Of a stretch of 64,000 nt of DNA, positions 37,361 through 51,200 are shown piece by piece. A model generated the notes under the pieces. That model had not been told where the DNA came from and made no database searches. It saw nothing but the letters and a program-made list of their open reading frames with translations. The stretch spans positions 11,981,501 through 12,045,500 of the forward strand of contig NC_067287.1 in the NCBI RefSeq assembly GCF_020740795.1. The letters run 5' to 3'. This DNA is from Apus apus. Taxonomy: Eukaryota > Chordata > Aves > Apodiformes > Apodidae. A program made the translations under genes and the position numbers. Numbering within the stretch: the stretch's first letter is position 1; the number at the start of each line of letters is the position of its first letter.

Positions 37361-40300
37361 CTAAAATAAAACCATAGATCAGAGCAGTATAAATGCTGAT
37401 TTTCAAATTAATTAAATGTGATGCTTGACAATTAATTCAGTATATTCTCATTAAACATTTTTGAGACTATAAAATCAATTTTAAAATAATTTCTCATTTT
37501 CAGAATTAGAAAAAAAGGTACTTTTAGTGAATGGTGATACTTCTAGCTGTCAAGTTGAAGAGCCATAGATTTTTTAGCTGTCATAAAATAACAATCAAAA
37601 CAGAAGAATTCTCAAGGCATCAATTGAAAACACTTAGTATACAGGCAGCTTTTTTTTTTCTTCTGCATTTGTTGGACACAACATCACACCACTACTTACA
37701 TCTCAGTTTTGCCAGCATTTGCCAGTCTCCCTTGGCAGCCACAGCACTCAATTAGCATATGAGGAGGCTGCTACATTTCATTCAAAACATAGTTAAGTGT
37801 CACGATTCATTCCTGTGGGAAACAACACAACTCCAAACACCAGAATCCCTAGATCGAAGATGACAAGGAACAGCTTCTGAACCCTTGGATGCTCTGGCAA
37901 CGTGGCTCTCAGTGGTTCAGGCAAAGCAGGAACTATGTACTCAGGTCACTCTGCCAGGGGCTGTTTTGGGATGAAATGTTCCTGAAAAGCAAGATCTTGC
38001 TGCCACTCCTCTCTTCCACACCTGCCCCATTGACAGGCTGGGGGAGGACAACCCCACAAGTCCTTAGGCAGTCTGACAGTTACACAGAAATATGATCTTC
38101 ATACCACCTGATGGTATGATTGCTTTTTGATCTTTTTTCCCTTTTTCTTTCAAGGACACAGAATGCATTTGAGCAGCACTCACATGGAATAATTATCAGT
38201 GCAACTGCTCTTTCCAAAAGGGATTTCAATACAGCTACTAAAAAAGATACATTAAAAAAGGCAATGTCATTCATAAACTAGTCATTTTCTGGGATCTCCT
38301 GCTTAGAAGACAAGAGTTGGGGCTGGTTAGGTTAAGTATGTACGTCTAAAGGATGTCTTCTGCCTTTATAGCCTCCTACCTTGATTAGGCTAATGGCAGG
38401 ACAAACCACCTGGGGTGGTCCATGCTGAAGTCTGTCCCACCTGTGAGCTGCCTGCCTTCTGTCCCTAACAAAGGTCACTTTACAGGCAGACAATATATAG
38501 CTTACTTGAAAAAACAGATAATGAGACCAACATTTTGAGAACTAAGAAGCCTAGCTCGACACACACCATAAGAGATGTACAAGTAATGCAATTAAAAATA
38601 TATATTAAAAAGCCCCACTTCTTTCCTCTGACTTTGATGCTCCCTCTGCTTTAATTCCACATTGAATTTAGCAACAAGTAATTCAATAAGCAGTAGAGGA
38701 AAATCAATGCTGCATATAATCTTAAAAGTTTATGACTGCAGTGTTCAAGTGGCTTATGCATTGATCTCTAATAGTCCGAGGTTAGCTGCTTCCGTCGGGT
38801 TTTCTCTGACTATTGAAATCCAGCAATCAGGATCGCCTCTTCTCAGTGGTTTGCCAGTTTCTTTTAATTACTCTTTGGGATCACTGGGGTCAAAATCAGC
38901 AATTTTAAAAGCTTCTCAGAAGTACCTCCAAGTGCAAACTTTAGACTTCTTCCACAGACTCCCTGCTTTGCCTGCCTGCAACATCACTATTCCTTCTCCT
39001 TACAGGCAAGAGCAGTTTGGTACGGTCTGTCTAATGAAACAGTGTGACAAATGCCAGCCTTCAGGAAGGGGTATTCACAGACAACAGATCTGGAAGGGGC
39101 CTCTAAGGGGTCCTCCATCTCTATCCCACCACATATATGGGGATGGGAGGACAATGCACAGCTAACCATTCAAGATAGTTAAGTGAAGCAAGTATCTACG
39201 TTTACTGAGCAGTTGCAACTCCTTTTGGCACAAAGGTCCTGGTTTGGTTATCACTAGTTAAAGTGTGCTCCAAGGAGTTCTCTGTTATCTCAGGACCCCA
39301 GAAAGCCCAAATACAAACTGAAGGGTTTATACAGCTACTGAATTCAGCCAGAACAGAAACCACGGGGGAAAAACAACATAGCAAACCTGCCTGAACTTGT
39401 TAATTGAGGGACTTCAGGTCTGGTTACAGACTGTAAATTTAGTAATCTCTTCAGAATACTTGTTTCAATCAAAAATAAGATAAATTAGTTTTATTCTCTG
39501 ACTCCAGTATTTGATTTCAAAACTCTCTGTTCTGTTTAAATCTTTCTTCATCATCTAGCATGTAAGGATATGTCTGCAGCTGTTAAAAAGTAGGCATGCC
39601 AGGAGAGAAGGTATGTAGACTTATCCAGACACAGACCTCTGAGCCTACTGCTGGGAACAGTCCTAGGCTGGATCCTACAGTTAAAATCACAAACCTGTGC
39701 TGCTGACAACACTCTCTGTTGCTAAGGAAATTATCACCATGCCATAAAGTTTCACCATTTTGACTGCACTGTAGGTTAAAAGCAGGAAATAAAAAGAGAG
39801 CCATGGAGGACAAAACTTCAGAAATATCTATGATCATTATCAAATGTGGTTAAAAAAACCACAACAAACCAACCTGAGAAAAGGGAATAGATTTATGTTT
39901 CCATGCAATGATAAGAATGTTGCCCATTGACATTGCTTTTCTTCAAACCAGTACCATTTGAAAGCTGCCAGCAAAGAGTACAGCAACTGCCAGCTGCCCA
40001 AAATAGCCCAGGCTTTTAAATTACAAAAATGCATCACACAAATTACCTAAATATATCTAAGTTCACAGCTATAGGGTGAGCAGTGGGTGGAGAGTAGGAG
40101 GATTTATGTATCGTGCTGAGGAAAACATGCACCATTTTGAAAATGAGATAGATAAACAAATTTCCAGGCTGGGCATTACTTCAAATATAGATGATTTAAC
40201 ACCTACTGTGACATGCAGTACCAAACATTCCAGAGCAAAGCTCAGGTTGTTACAGTTCTAAATGGTAGATTCTGCACTGATAAAAATGGAAGAAGCAAAT

Positions 40301-42234
40301 TCTTAAACTGCACCAATTCCGCTCTGACAAACTGACAGAAAAAAAAAATAATTAGGAGAAGCCTCCCCAAAACCAACAGCTTCCTGAGAAGTGGTTAAGG
40401 GAGAGAGCTGCTTGCTTGGCAAATCACAGTTCTGACACTGAAATACATCAACTTGTCAGCCTTGACAAGAATCATTACTTAATTTTCCTAATTACAACTT
40501 TCAGCAGATTACAGTCAGACTTGTCATTGATTCAACCCTACACAGATAAATGCTGAATAGGCCTAGGAGGGAGAGTCATCCATCAGGACTGACAAATCAC
40601 CTCCCCCCTCCCTTTCTGTGTGCAAACCCTCCCATGTGAACTGTGTATCACCCAAGTTAGAAAGACACATTTTGAGGCAGACTGTTGGTATTTTTTCAAT
40701 TTACTCAAAAGCAAAGCTTTGAATGCTATAAAATACTGATATTCAACAAGGTTTGAAATGAATTTTGAAGCAGTTAAGGAGACTGTCAGCATTTCCTGAA
40801 ACTTAACACAGGCAATACATTAAATAAATTAATCTACCACAAAGACTGAAATTTGCATGTTGACATTGAGTCAGCAGATTCTCAGTGTGCTGTTTAGGGT
40901 GCCACTCTATTACTGCAAATGTCACAAATGTAAGAGAGATTAACCCGTGCTGGGAAGGATTAAACCAGCATGTAACCTGCTACAGCCTGTGTCATTTACA
41001 GCAGTGGGTTTTCAATATCTGCTTCTCTTAGAGGGAAAATGCTCAACTCTGAGTTTAGCTAGTAAAAATTAACTCTTTTTAGAGGAAACCAGGGTGTGAA
41101 CTTTGTCTCAATAGATTAAGTCCTTTGGCCTGCAACTGGAGCAGGCAGGAGGGAAGTGCTTGGTTCTTTTCCCTAGACAAGGAGATTTCTCCTTTCCCTC
41201 TGTCACAGTTGCTAGGCAGCCTGTAAAATGTGAAGATGAGAAACCTCACATTTCTTCAGGCAATGTGTACTCTGATGATGCACAGCAAGTGAAAGAAAAA
41301 GAAAGCTTCAAGTTCTGCCCTAAAAAGATGCTTCTCTGAGTCCACAATCCCACAATGACTGCAGTGATGACAGACCCCTGCACTTGAGCTGAACTGTCTG
41401 CAGAACTGGAGCCAAAAGAGTGGACATACAGAAGCCAGGACAATGCTTTGATGCAAGGAGAACACATGACTGGTCTTTATCAGGTTTATGAACTCACTGC
41501 TTGAGTACCTCTTGGAAAACTTTTTCTGCCTGCCCCTTTCCCCCCACTCACCATTTTTTAATTTAATATATATAAAAAAGAGATCCCCACTGAAGGAAAA
41601 GCAGCAGCCTTTTGGAAGGGAAATCCGTTCCTTCCTTTTCTACTCCCCATGTCATCAGCATTCATGATGGCCAGAGAGAGCTGTGCCTGGGTACTTAAGA
41701 AGCATAGATATAACCATACCACATATAGCATTATTGCAAAAAATAGCTGGGCCTTATAGGAATCCACCAACATGGCCAAAATGGGCCCAGACTAATTTCT
41801 CTGTATAGGAACATAATGTTATTGTGGTTAGGCTGCTTGTGCTACACTCCTAAATATCCCTCTAGGAATCAATATACCCAAAAGCACTGATGGAAGGAGA
41901 TGCACACTAATTTCTTCAATGCTTCTCAAATGTGCTGCAACAGGTTTTCCCTCATACTAGGCAACTGTGTTTATTAGGGGCATACAGGAGCACTTCTCAG
42001 GAGTAAAAGTATGACTTGCCAAATTCAGACACATGCATGTGGAGTTCTCAACTCCCAGCAACCACTAACATGGAATATACACATCAAGGCTCTACACACA
42101 CAGCATTACTCAATAACTATGCTTTTTCAATTTCAAGTATCTAGAAGATGAGAGAAAACAAGTCATGTTATTATGAGGATAAGCTAAATGACAATTACAG
42201 GTGAAGAAATGGAGACAGACGTAGTAATTCCTAC
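37361..42234 (-). other. SLC49A4: SLC49A4 intron between exons 6 and 7
   Basis: AT-rich intron of about 4.9 kb with canonical GT-AG ends. The 167-codon plus frame at 38662-39165 is antisense to the gene and has no recognisable domain. I see nothing further to report. Confidence 0.8.
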
Positions 42235-42302
42235 CTCGCCATTGCTATGCCAACTACACAACCTCCAACAATAGACCAAAATCCAATCCAGCCAGCATCT
42301 AC
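42235..42302 (-). CDS. SLC49A4: SLC49A4 exon 6 (TM8, short exon)
   Basis: A 68-bp exon with acceptor TCCTGTCAG before 42302 and donor GTAGGAAT after 42235. It starts in phase 0 and ends with two bases of Arg. The product is [20 protein letters not shown] followed by MA and the start of Arg, a single glycine-rich membrane helix matching human SLC49A4. Only 607 bases of intron separate it from the preceding exon, which makes this the tightest exon pair in the visible gene. Confidence 0.96.
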
Positions 42303-42909
42303 CTGACAGGAAAAAAACAAAACAAGTGTTAAAGCTGAGAAAGTAAGATGATGTTACTTTCAAAACAAATGGTGTGCAGGAGCTGCTAACTGCCAGCAAC
42401 AGCCCTGACAACAATCTGCAGTGCAAGATTTTTTCTAGGATATTCAAAAGGAAATAAATTCACTAAAAGAAAGTATGACTAAGTAGTCTATGCTCTAAAA
42501 GTGACTTCTCTTTATAGCATCTGAGTAATGACCTCTGGATTTTTATAATACTCTATTAAAAGCTTCTAAATCCTCTTTTCCCACTTTATCTTTTCCACCT
42601 GGTAAACATTATTTTCTTTTTCTAAAGGTGCAGCAGCCAACAATACTCTCATTTGTTTACCTGCCTCTTCCTTCTTGTCAAAAGGTGTGTATGGTTCTGA
42701 AAACACACACTGCTGATGGAGAGTCAGCAGGGAGAATCACGACAGTTGGAGATGTCAAAACTACAGTTTGCTTTGTTTAAAAAAGAAAAGTGGTCCCTAT
42801 GTATTAATAGCAGCTTAAACATAAAAGCCTGATAAAATTGTATGTTAGTGCAAAATAAAAACCTGCCAGTTACAAAATAGCTGCTGATTATCTGTCAGGA
42901 GATACTTAC
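42303..42909 (-). other. SLC49A4: SLC49A4 short intron between exons 5 and 6
   Basis: A 607-base intron with donor GTAAGTATC at 42909-42901 and acceptor CTGTCAG. It is AT-rich, and no feature is seen. Confidence 0.9.
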
Positions 42910-43018
42910 TTGGCTTACATGAACTGGGGTTAATATCAAATCCAGAACACCAGACCAGCCAGAGAAAACACCCAGTGGTATAGCATAGGCTAAAGCAATC
43001 ATCAAGAATCGGAAATTG
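42910..43018 (-). CDS. SLC49A4: SLC49A4 exon 5 (TM7)
   Basis: A 109-bp exon with acceptor TCTTCACAG before 43018 and a strong donor GTAAGTATC after 42910. It completes a Ser codon and encodes [20 protein letters not shown] and [16 protein letters not shown], ending in phase 0. This is the first helix of the second MFS half. The aromatic-glycine sequence [14 protein letters not shown] is characteristic of the SLC49 family in my reading. Confidence 0.96.
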
Positions 43019-46000
43019 CTGTGAAGACAAAACAAATGCAATTAGTTGCAGCTTATATTAGAAATTGCACCAAGCTGCTCGATTAAACGACACCTTAGAA
43101 TCTGTATTTTGCCCACCAAGAACAATAGTAGAGCTCTGAAGGAGTGAGCCAGAAAAAACAAGAAAAGTATCCAGCAATGTCACTGGAATTCCAGTGGCTG
43201 AGATGTTACTGCCTCAATACTGTGATAATAAAAAAGCCAGTCCCTCCACATAGTCCAAAGGCTTTTGTAGCATGCTGGGCTCATCTGTTTCTCGTTTCCG
43301 CAAGCAATTCTTCTGCATTTGCATGGGCAACCTACTTAGCCTAAGTGTATGTTGGGAAAAAGAAGCACTAATTTATATGACAAAAACTGTATTTCAAGAA
43401 TAAAAACAAAGATACATACTTTGTGAACTGCATTTTTTTCTTTTAACTGTTTTACTTATCTTTACTTTGCTGAAAGGCAGAGAGCGCTCTGGGAATGAGA
43501 CAGGTACAGTCAAAAGAGTGGAAAAATTTTGACAGTTTGAAGTGTCAAAAAACAGAGACAAGTGTAATATTCTGCTCTAAATAGTCAACGTGTTTGCTTT
43601 TTCCTCCCAATTAAAATTACTCAACCTTTAGTATTCAGTGAAGATGAAGCATTCAAAGCTGTGTCATCATCTTCATCGCACACAACTAAACAGGAGCTGG
43701 TAGACAAATACCACCACCAATTTCACCCACCCACCATAACCAAAAGCAAATGTGAAATCTTTGCTTAGAGACATCCAACTTTTGCTCAAAAATGTTTCAC
43801 TTTGGAAATAAAAACTGACAATATAGTTTGGACTCTGCAATGCTGGTATTTTAAAGTGAAGAGATTTTACCATGACCTCAAGGTTATCCCATGGGTTACT
43901 TGTGCAACCACAAAATGTGGCCCCCCCTTCCCAAGGAATTTACCTAAAATTGATCTTGATCAGCACCAGTTCCTTGGCATGCAGCTGCAACTTAATAGCA
44001 TGCAGCTACTAAAGCCAAGAGGGAGGGAAAGAGCTTCAAACGCTCTCCAAAACATTCAGAGCTTTGCAGCTTATGCTGCTTTACTCCCCTAGAAGATCCA
44101 CGCACAGCATACCAGCCAGAGTTTTTTTGCACTATTCTTCTTCACACATCCTCTTCTTGAATAACACTTTTCTGTCACGTGAACATATCTTTCTCTTTCA
44201 ATATCATTCATGTCAGATTTATTTTTTAATGCAAAGAAAAACAAGTTCCAAACTTTCAGCTCTTCCACACACTGCTTATATTTCTCTGAATGCTAAAGCA
44301 GTTGCTGTCCTCCTGACAACTTCTTTTCTCTCTTAAGAATGCATTACTCTTTTCCTATCTTGTATCATCTTGGCACCTCTTAAGGCAGGTTCTCTGATAC
44401 TATTTAATGTTATCCATGTAAAAGCTATTCCAATATCTGTAGAATAAAAGGGAAAGCACATATATTCCATGGACATTATATAGCCAGGTCATAGATTGCT
44501 AAGAGGGAACAAGCCTGAATGCTATTGTAAAATAACACTTGCTCAATATTCAAAATCTCTGGGTATCTGAACCTTGTCTTCATTAAAGAGCTACTTTTGT
44601 GGGAGTGAGTACTTTGTACCCTACTGGAACAAGATATCCCATGCTGTATTTGTCTTCTGTGAGCCAAGCCATGAGGCACACTGGGACAGCTGCTCTGTGC
44701 TCCCCTGCCTAGTCTCCAGATTAAAGAAGGTGAGCAGGAGAAAGGCTGCGTGGCAGTGACAAAGTGGCACCCATCACCCTATGCCATTCTGTCCCTGTGT
44801 CCAACAACAGCTAGCACTGGCTGCATTAAGGGCTAAAGATATTTGAAACATGCATCTTAGGTAGCCGCTCACTCTCCATGGCTCCAGTTGCTTCTATTTG
44901 TTTTTGCAATTGCTCCACTGGAAAGAGAAAAATGTGCTGTCTGTCACATCATCAGTTGGTAAACCCACTCTGTTTTCAATCATATCAGCCCTTGTGACAG
45001 GATATCAGCATTAGCCTCTCTGTTAAACCATTCCGCTGGAATACAAATTGAGTTTTTCTTCTGGCTTTTTTCAGAAACTTACTTAACACTGTTAGGATCT
45101 CTAAGACAGGCTGGTTGAGAGGGGAGCCCTGTCAAAGTCAGGCACCATTTCCAGAATAACTTTGCCAGTGTCTATTAACATCAGCCACACTCTGAGCAGC
45201 TTCCATCACTGGATGGTGATGTCATATGAAAGTTTCATTAAAGAAATAACAATGAACAAAAACCCTTGCATGAAATTCCAAAACTGTTTACACAGTTCCT
45301 TGAAAATATAAAAGGCATGTAATTGGCTAAAAGCATTTAACTACTTCAAAGCAAAAAATCACTACATGTTTTCTTCATGAAGATTTTAAGGCTTATCAAC
45401 AATTTACTTGTGTTAGGATTTATTCCATGGAAATTTCTGGCATGTCCTGAAATAGGAGGGGGAAAAAAAAAAAAAAGTCCTATTTGCTTCACCCAAGAAA
45501 CAGAGAAAGAGCACTGTACTTCTTCTACTGAAAATCCAAACTACACTTGTCACACTGTGTGATAGACTGTTAAAAAGATTTGGGCTTAGCTCCCAAACCA
45601 TGACTAATCTGTCGTCTCCCACTGCAGGCTGACAGAGTTGGTATCAAGAGATAGCGAGAGATCAGCTAATTGTTAAAATCTGTCAGCAGCAGGAATCATC
45701 CAAACCAGGAGGGAGACCAAGTTTCTCCAAATCAGGAGGAGGAACTGAGTTCCTAAGCAAGTCCCAAAAAAAACAGCCTACAGGGGATGGTTGACTCTAA
45801 GAAGACAGGTATAATACAACTCTGCAAGAAGCAGCTCATGAAGATGACCACTCAAGGACCTGAAGGCATGAAGGAGTGTGGGAGTTGCAAGGATGTGGTG
45901 GATCCCTTTGGCATCTAAGGAAAAAGGTCAATGACATCAATGGCAAAGTTATGCTATGCAGCTTTATTCTGAAGTAATAAAACTGCAGCCTGGGGGAGAG

Positions 46001-48082
46001 AAGAGGAAAATTATGAACATCTCAATTCTCATGAGTGTTTTTTGGTGCATCGTTGGGTCAGCCTACCAGCTCACACACATCCTAAATGCTTTACACATAG
46101 GTCTCATGCCAGGAGGTAAGTCTGCAATAAAGGGGAAATCATGATTTCCTGGTACTCATCAGCTGATCACCTTCCCTCTACACCACTGAGTCAAAAGAAA
46201 GACTCTCTGTGCCAAGAATTATGAAGCCTAGATTAGGCAGGCAACAGAGCTTAGAAGCCTAATGAACCAGATGATGGATTTCTCTTGAAGCACAGCAGAT
46301 ATTATTCTGTTTTATAAAACTCTCTTGTTTGATGGATTGTTGCTGAGAGGCTCCCCAAGATAAGTGGTTTTAATGATGAACTGTTGATTGTTTCATGTAC
46401 AGAGGAATGAAGAAGTACTCTTGATAAGGGGGAGCACGAAGGAATGCATAAGGACCAGAGGGAAGGGAGATATAATGATCTATCTGATTGCATTTTAAAA
46501 AACCTTGTTTCTTGGAGACACTATAAACTATGCCCATTATTTGAGTGTCTAATTTGTTTTCTTTAGTTGCATTAATAGTAAATAGTAAACCAGCTTTGCT
46601 ATTTACCTCCTGAGCTCACCTGTATCTCAGGTTCACTGCTTGCAACACTTTGAACACGGAATCTAATGGTTATAGAGCTCCCAAATGGAGCACTGTCAAC
46701 AGAAATTTAGTATTTCACCTGTGGAGTTAGTTGCTGTTCGGATTTCTGTTCAACAGCAACATTTTTACAGCACAGCCCTCAGGCAGTGTCTCACCACACA
46801 CCAGCTTGGGTGTGTAACAGCATTATTGTGTATGCTAAATGTCTTTACGGGAATTGCTATTTTTTTATATCCTGAGTAGGTCACTTTGCAGACTAACCAG
46901 CCAGCTGCATTCACACCTTCTCCCAGCTGTCAGACTGCTCTTGTCAACTACTCACTCCCCCAAATTTAAACAAAAGCCTCCAGAAACACCAAGAGAAAAA
47001 AAAACAGTGACAACAAGGGGTGAGTTGTTTTTGCTGGCTCTAAATACACTTTCAGAAACTACAGCCCACGGTAGGTCTGTAATAACTAAAGGCCTAAAGC
47101 TCCACAATCATCACGTTTCAGGCAGTTATTTGTACACAGAATCAGCTCCTATTACTGCATCGCTCAAGAAACAATAACAAGAGTTTGAAGCCCACCAGTG
47201 AAGTCAGCCACACTCTGCAGCATAGGAGTGGTTCTTCTTTGTCCCAGGAGTCCACCTGTGAAATACCACGTACAGGGCACAGGCCTTTGCCATCATTCAG
47301 GATTAATATAACAGTTGCTTTAGCTGTTCCTCTGAGATCAGATTCCCATTATGCAAGACATTCCAGAAACACTGGGGGAACAGGACTGTCTTACCAAAAG
47401 AGTCCAACTGGGAGAAGGTGCAAAGTCGCAGGTAGTATTTTCTTTATAACCTTTTTTATTTTCTTAAACCCAGAAATTTAAAGGAAACTTACTCACCTTT
47501 GAATTATCCACAAACACATCTGGAGACACTTCTCCAGTCCTCACTTCTCCAATCCCCACTTCATATTTAACATACAATTAAGGAGATCAAATAGATTCTA
47601 TCACGTTTACAGTCCATTAATTGCTCCCATGGCTGAGTGAAAGCAGGTGGATATTTCTTTAAGTGAGAAGCAAACCCCAAATTCATTCCAATATAATAAG
47701 CATGGAAGAAAGCAGCTTCTTAATTAGTTATGCCCAGTGTTGCTTATTGTTATCTCACACCTAGCAGTACTCACACTGTTAACAATCTTGTACAACCTGA
47801 TGAAACAGAAGCATTGCATAAAAAAAGCCATGCTAACAGGATGACCAAAGCAGTGTTGAAGGACTCTGGCATAAAGGTTTCAGATATATTCAATGACTTA
47901 AATTTTATTGTCTGCTTTTTAGCAGTTAGCATCCTTTTATGTCTTGGCACTAATATTTAACTTTATTTTGTTTAAAAGCACTACAAACCAACTTGTTTGT
48001 TCAATGAGAAGATTAAAGCACACTTGTTTTTATTTATTTAGGTGCTGATCTGCTTTGAAGTGGAAACCCTACAAGGACATAC
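43019..48082 (-). other. SLC49A4: SLC49A4 intron between exons 4 and 5
   Basis: About 5.1 kb, GT-AG, AT-rich. The short frames on both strands show no domain, and no mobile element is recognised. Confidence 0.8.
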
Positions 48083-48212
48083 CTCAAGAGTCTGCAAAAA
48101 CTCCTCCTGTAGCTGAGCCGTTCACTCGCTGCAGCCACGCTGGGAGGGAACGGAGGGCGGGAGGGGAAGTAGGCCAAGGCTGCAGAAAATATCAGGGAAA
48201 CCATTCCAAATT
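48083..48212 (-). CDS. SLC49A4: SLC49A4 exon 4 (TM6 and central cytoplasmic loop)
   Basis: A 130-bp exon with acceptor CTCCTGTTTAG before 48212 and donor GTATGTCC after 48083. Completing a Glu codon, it encodes [20 protein letters not shown], then [19 protein letters not shown] and CRLL, ending with two bases of Ser. The sixth helix is followed by the Pro-rich and Arg-rich cytosolic loop that joins the two MFS halves. [16 protein letters not shown] matches human DIRC2 closely. The exon is notably GC-richer than the introns around it. Confidence 0.96.
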
Positions 48213-51200
48213 CTAAACAGGAGGGCAAAGAAAACCAAGAACAGATGTTAGTATAAAAAAGACTTATTTCAGCACAGCACTGTTATCAGCCAGCCTCCGA
48301 TACATAAATCCCACCACAAGTGCTTTACTGCTCCTGACAACAGAACTCCGTAACTTGAAGGAGTGTTTCTTTTTTCCTCCCCAAGCAAGATTTCAAATTG
48401 AGATGGAGAATCAATGAGATGGAGAAATACTGGTGGTCCATTCCAGTGACAGGAGCTGCAGAGCAACAGGCTCACACACGAGGAACTCAGTGCAGCTAAA
48501 GGAAAGCTGTTGCTTTTTCTCTTTAAAGAGAACTGCTTATGAAGAGCCATTTCCTCCCGCTGGAAGCAACACAGTGCAGGTAACAGTGTGCTAGAGACTT
48601 TAAACAGATGGGACTGGGAAAGCCCCAGGGAACGGAATGACAATTACTCAGTGCAGGGGATGATGAAGGCAAATGAAAGGTCAAGCAAGGCAGCATCTTG
48701 GACATAAACACTATTACATGGCAACTGAATATAAAGAGAAAAGCAAAAGAGCGTCCATGGCTCAGGAATAGAAAGAGCACGGGTAATAGGGAGAAAAATG
48801 AAAGAATGCAGCTGTTTGCAGATGCTCCTCTTGTTCAGCAGCAGGTGTTCTAGATCTTTGAAAAATTTCATAGTAGAAATTTGGACCTAAACTTGCAAAG
48901 TGATGAGCACTCCACAGAAAATACTCAGCAAGCCCCGCGGTCAGACATTCTGATGAAAAACTGCTCTACCCACAGTCTGTCTAATTAATTTGGTTTACAG
49001 GCCTTTAACAATGTATATCATGCCCACCACAGTTCTCAATCCCAGTATTTCTCCTGTCTCCTTTGAAAACAAGATTCTTTGCTACTGGAGAGAAATATGT
49101 ACAGCTGAAGTGTGTTATCTTGAAAGAACCTGTGATCTTATAACAAAGAAGTGTTCACTGACACAACAAATGGATTCCAGCAAAGCTGGATACTCAATTG
49201 CATTAATATCCTTTTTTATTCCCTTCTTTTTAATAAATCGGTATCAACATTGCACTTTGCCAGGTTCTGCTAAACCAGAAGCAAATAAATCCAGGAACCT
49301 GGAAAGTAAATAACACTCAGAGTCTTAATGGATCAGCAGGAGATGGGGAAGGCTTCTAGTCAGTATATATATAAAAAAAATCTACACTAAATTTCTTTTG
49401 AAGGCATACCAGGAATGTGACAATGCCATTCTTCAGGAACAAATATTAAAGGATTCTTTCTGAATTATGTAGTGTCTCTTTTTCCTGCTGTGGCCTAATT
49501 GCATGTTTCAAGGGTCAAGGGCACTTCAACTAGACCTTCTCACTACATCTCCTCAGTTCCTATGTTCTCCAGAAATCAGATTAGTTTCTATCTTTGTGTA
49601 CATTGTTTCTGAGATCACAAGCAGTGAATGAAAAACTGGCCACAACTGATCATCCCAGATCTAAGGAAGGGATGAGATGCTCTGTCACTACAAAATTACT
49701 CTGGCCAGGGAAGCAAGGCTTACCAAAAGCTGTTCATCCCCTTCTCCTGCATCTGGGTCTAGACAGAGGTTTATTAGGTATACATAATGTACATGCATAC
49801 ACCCTCTTTAATCACATATTAAAGGAAGATTTCAGCCTGCACATAGGTATAGCCAACAAGAACATGACTACATAAAACCATAAACTTTATCCAAGATGCT
49901 TATCATTTTACTTCATTATACTGCAGTGCTGTAAGGGGAAAGGTGAGGTCTTTCTCGAAAGAATGTAAAACACTTTGGTAATTTTTTTAAGTCACAGTAA
50001 TATTTTGTAACAGGTGCCCATCTGGGGCCTCTTCTATGGGTTGCCTCAAGATTCCTGCCAGTCAAATTGCTGCAGTAGGAGCAGTATAGTAACCCTTCAT
50101 TTTTTTTTTTATTATTAAATTCAGCATGCAGTTCTTGTAGTACCTTCTAGCAACTCTTTAATGTTTCCCAGTGTTATACTTTCCAGCCTAACAAATTTGC
50201 CTTGCAAGCACTACCCTCACGCTCAAAAGAAAAGAGCAGAATTCACTTCAGAAACAAAAGCAGCTCCCTCTATTGAAAAATAAAAGTCTTCAGTGCCATC
50301 TTAGCTTTGTGTACCCTGCCTACATCTCTAACAGAAGTCCTGGTACTGCAAAACACATCTGGTTTCTTACATGTTGCATTTCTTCCTCCTTAGGAAACCC
50401 ACACTTTTATCTCTATCATCATTCACTCTACCAGACTAGATACAAAAAAACACATTCCCACAAAAACTTTTAGATTTTAAGTAGGGACTAAAAGTAAGCA
50501 ATAGAAAACAAGAAACAGGTCAGTATTGAGACGAAGGGAGCTGCAGTGACAAAAGAGGAGCTCTTCCACAGGAGCTATGCGCTTCTCAACAGCATAATGG
50601 ATGCAGAAAGCACTTGGAATTGGGCAAGTCAGCATGAATGAGTGTGCAAAAATACAGATGTGTGTATCTGTTGGTGAGGAGTCAATCTGGAAGGCTTCAC
50701 AAGAGCAAGGTGCCATGCCACAGTGACCTGTGACTGTCATGGTGAAGTACCTGCATGTTAACCTAGAAGTAGGCACACTGCTGCCTGTGATAGCTCCAAG
50801 CAGAAAAAAAAAAAAAAAGGTTTACAGATACAGGAGGCTCCTTCATAGAAGATCCTTCTCCTTCAGATAGGCTACTCACAGCACAAAAGTCTACCCAAAT
50901 CTGGAAACCTCCTCTCCATCTTGTCTTGAAATACAAAGGGGGAATGAGGGCATTTTATACACATACACTTTTTTTTTTTCTCCTAAACAAATAATGAGTT
51001 TACATTTATATTTAGGAAAGCATATGGCTAACAGCTCTAGCTGCAGCCCAGGTTAATTCAAGCTTCCTTATGTGATTCAGGTTATACAATTAAATCCTGA
51101 CTTGGTCCATCTGTACCATTTCAGCTGTGAACCAGAATGTGCAGCGACACAGATGACACAGAAAAGAGGCAGTGGTGTTTCAGCTGAACTCTTAGTCTAT

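Noticed and set aside
38662..39165. 167-codon plus-strand frame
   Set aside because: It is antisense within an SLC49A4 intron, with no domain, no compositional bias and no splice-bounded structure.
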